32,207 bases of DNA from a bacterium (GTDB lineage: Bacteria; Sysuimicrobiota; Sysuimicrobiia; Sysuimicrobiales; Segetimicrobiaceae): contig DATGJN010000010.1 of assembly GCA_035295165.1 (NCBI GenBank), positions 1 to 32,207 of the forward strand, read 5' to 3'. Position 1 is the stretch's first letter; each line of letters starts with the position of its first letter. The notes under the pieces were generated by a model, which worked only from the letters and a program-made list of their open reading frames with translations, was not told the DNA's origin and did no database searches. The position numbers were made by a program, and so were the translations under genes. Below, one piece after another: positions 30,776 to 32,207 of this stretch.

Positions 30776-32128
30776 CCCCTGGGCGCTGAGCTCTTTGCGG
30801 CGAGCGATCTGAGCGTATTGCCTCCAGGGATGATCGGGCCCGGGACGTGGATCACGCGGCGGTGGTGACGGCGGCGGCGTGAGCGGCGCCGCCGGGATCG
30901 GCGGCGCAGTTGGCCGAGAGTCAGGTGATTGGAGCGGACGGTTGCGACGTGCCCGGAGGAGGTGGATGTCCACAGGCGGTGGAGTGAGATGGCGCACCGA
31001 GAGGACGGCATCGCGGAACTGGACGGCAAAGGTGCCATCAAGGCGCTCGAGGACATAGACGTGTGCTTTCGCATAGCTCCGGCCGCCGGGTCCCGGGCTG
31101 AGTTGCAACAGGTGCGGCCCGACACGGACCGTGTTATCGTTGGCGACCGTGCGCGGGTACTTGAAGCACAGCGTCGTTTCGAGCACCGTCCGGGATGGAC
31201 AGGGTCGAAACGCGGGCGGGCGCTGCGCGGGCGCTTGGGCGAAGCGGCGATTGAAGCGCGGCAGAAACGTGCGCAGCAGCGCATTGGCATCATCGAGCGT
31301 CCGCGCGTCGGCGAGGCGGAGTTCCTGCACGAGCCGATCTTGGAGCGTGCCAAAGAGCCGCTCCACCCGCCCCTTTCCCTGGGGCGAGCTCGCCGGGATC
31401 CAGCGAATACCAAGGGTATGCAGCGCGCGGCCGATTTGGGTCAGGCGGGGCGTATCCGCGAGCTGGGCCGCAATGGACGGGCCTGTGCGCGCCTCGCGAC
31501 GGAAGATGCCGTGTCGGTCGGTGTAGACGGCGGCGGGCACCCCGTAGCGCCGCAGGACCTGGGACAGCAGCAGGAAGTAGCCATGCGCGTCTTCGTGCGG
31601 GCGAAAAACGGCCCCGAGGACCCGACTCGTCGCATCGTCGATCGCGGCGAGCAGCACGAAGTGAGGTCCCTGGGGGCCCAGCCAGGGGTGATGGCTCCCG
31701 TCGAGTTGGACGAGCAAGCCGGGGTGCGGCATCCGCGGCCGCCGGCGACGGTGTCGGGGGGGCCGGCGGGTGCGCGGACGCGGGACCCCCGCCTCCCGCA
31801 GCACTCGAAACACGGTCGGGCGGGACAGTTTGAGGGCATGCTGCTCCCGGAGCAGATCGGTGAGATGGTGATCGTTGATCCCCGCGTACACGGACCGCGC
31901 CAACATCACGACTTGCTTCCGGATCGATTCGGCGATCCGGTTGGGTGCGGCGCGTCCCCGATTACCATGACTCAACGCAGCGACGCCGTGGGCGCGGAAC
32001 CCCGCCAAGAGCCGTTGCACGTGGCGATGGCAGAGGCGGAGCACCTGAGCCGCTTGGGATACCGTCACCGTGCCCCGATGGACCTGTGTCAGGACCTGCA
32101 CGCGCTGTTGATCCTTCTGACTCAACAT
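30752..32128 (-). CDS. DDE transposase (ISNCY/IS1202-like, rve integrase core)
   Basis: 458 residues from ATG 32128, preceded by GGGAG; an upstream ATG at 32146 in frame is an alternative. The N-terminus has a helix-turn-helix region (TVSQAAQVLRLCHRHVQRL) followed by a linker rich in Arg. The catalytic core keeps all three acids: D143 in VQLDGSHHPWL, D204 in VYTDRHGIF, E256 in PQGKGRVERLFGTLQ. The C-terminal part is Pro-rich (about 400-430) and ends within the terminal repeat. No frameshift or internal stop is seen, so the enzyme may be active. Confidence 0.9.
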   Translation of the reverse strand: MLSQKDQQRVQVLTQVHRGTVTVSQAAQVLRLCHRHVQRLLAGFRAHGVAALSHGNRGRAAPNRIAESIRKQVVMLARSVYAGINDHHLTDLLREQHALKLSRPTVFRVLREAGVPRPRTRRPPRHRRRRPRMPHPGLLVQLDGSHHPWLGPQGPHFVLLAAIDDATSRVLGAVFRPHEDAHGYFLLLSQVLRRYGVPAAVYTDRHGIFRREARTGPSIAAQLADTPRLTQIGRALHTLGIRWIPASSPQGKGRVERLFGTLQDRLVQELRLADARTLDDANALLRTFLPRFNRRFAQAPAQRPPAFRPCPSRTVLETTLCFKYPRTVANDNTVRVGPHLLQLSPGPGGRSYAKAHVYVLERLDGTFAVQFRDAVLSVRHLTPPPVDIHLLRARRNRPLQSPDSRPTAPPIPAAPLTPPPSPPPRDPRPGPDHPWRQYAQIARRKELSAQGVTFSLNR

Positions 32129-32154
32129 GATCGTCTCCCTGGTCATAGTCCCAG

Positions 32155-32207
32155 GGTGACATAGTCACGGAACTGTTAGGGGGTGACATTATTGCTGAAC
32201 TACTACA
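32155..32207. repeat. Right terminal inverted repeat of the IS
   Basis: Read on the minus strand from 32207: TGTAGTAGTTCAGCAAT, then two TGTCACCC copies 27 bases apart. It mirrors the left end with a 2-base length difference between the subterminal motifs. Confidence 0.75.

Larger units (their letters stand above)
30726..32207 (-). mobile_element. Insertion sequence of the ISNCY/IS1202-like group, apparently complete
   Basis: 1482 bases with imperfect terminal inverted repeats. The left end begins TGTCGTAGTTCAGCAATCCT; the right end, read inward, TGTAGTAGTTCAGCAATAAT. Beyond about 20 bases similarity continues with TGTCA and CTAAC-GTTC in both ends. The element starts TGT and ends ACA, and carries one transposase gene filling nearly all of it on the minus strand. 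Its final base is the last base of the window, so the target duplication cannot be checked. Confidence 0.85.

Noticed and set aside
1-32207. CRISPR arrays, tRNA and rRNA genes
   Set aside because: No regularly spaced direct repeats and no cloverleaf or rRNA-like sequence noticed on reading; a tRNAscan-SE and CRISPR finder run would settle it.

Overview
This is a GC-rich, densely coded bacterial segment. Third-position G/C bias is strong enough that long spurious frames run antisense to almost every real gene. The content is chromosomal: pentose-phosphate enzymes, histidinol-phosphate aminotransferase, SurE, manganese uptake and a V/A-type ATP synthase subunit. Purine-rich ribosome binding sites and frequent GTG starts fit a high-GC terrabacterial lineage (actinobacterial, chloroflexotal or a related uncultured phylum). 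I cannot name the organism, and no rRNA or tRNA was recognised. Both ends are insertion sequences: a truncated IS5/IS1182-type transposase at the left edge and an apparently complete ISNCY/IS1202-like element whose last base is the last base of the window. This may therefore be a contig broken at repeats.

Layout. 1-192: end of an IS. 0.4-3.7 kb: an AcoR-like AAA+/Fis regulator with degenerate sigma-54 contact and ATPase motifs, a universal stress protein, and a V/A-ATPase subunit D gene without its partners. 4.0-7.6 kb: two M20 metallohydrolases (a carbamoylase/allantoate-amidohydrolase type and an ArgE/DapE type), a stand-alone RAM-domain protein and a membrane-bound J-domain protein. 7.7-10.2 kb, minus strand: a secreted dienelactone-hydrolase-like enzyme, a 61-residue unknown protein and an amidase. 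10.2-18.5 kb, plus strand: FGGY gluconokinase, then transketolase, transaldolase, short 6-phosphogluconate dehydrogenase, glucose-6-phosphate dehydrogenase and 6-phosphogluconolactonase. This is the oxidative pentose-phosphate branch plus its carbon-rearranging enzymes. The neighbouring gluconokinase supplies the same intermediate, 6-phosphogluconate.

18.5-23.5 kb: an RsbW-like ATPase, hisC, then a less tidy accessory stretch. The stretch holds two divergent HTH regulators around an intergenic region with repeated TGACA-N3-TGTCA dyads, a gap that may contain a decayed gene, and a glycosyltransferase. 23.5-26.7 kb: a metallo-beta-lactamase-fold hydrolase, a collapsed sugar ABC transporter relic (binding-protein fragment joined to a permease tail), surE and an LD-carboxypeptidase. 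26.8-30.6 kb: a membrane-anchored His/Cys-containing protein of unknown function, then an mntR-mntH manganese pair with a clear promoter and possible operator, and a tandem universal stress protein. 30.7-32.2 kb: the terminal IS.

The clearest functional units are the pentose-phosphate operon and the manganese regulator/transporter pair. The most unusual features are the operator-rich divergent HTH switch, the motif-degenerate enhancer-binding-protein homologue, the isolated ATP synthase subunit D, the unknown 61-residue partner of the amidase and the two-gene transporter fossil.
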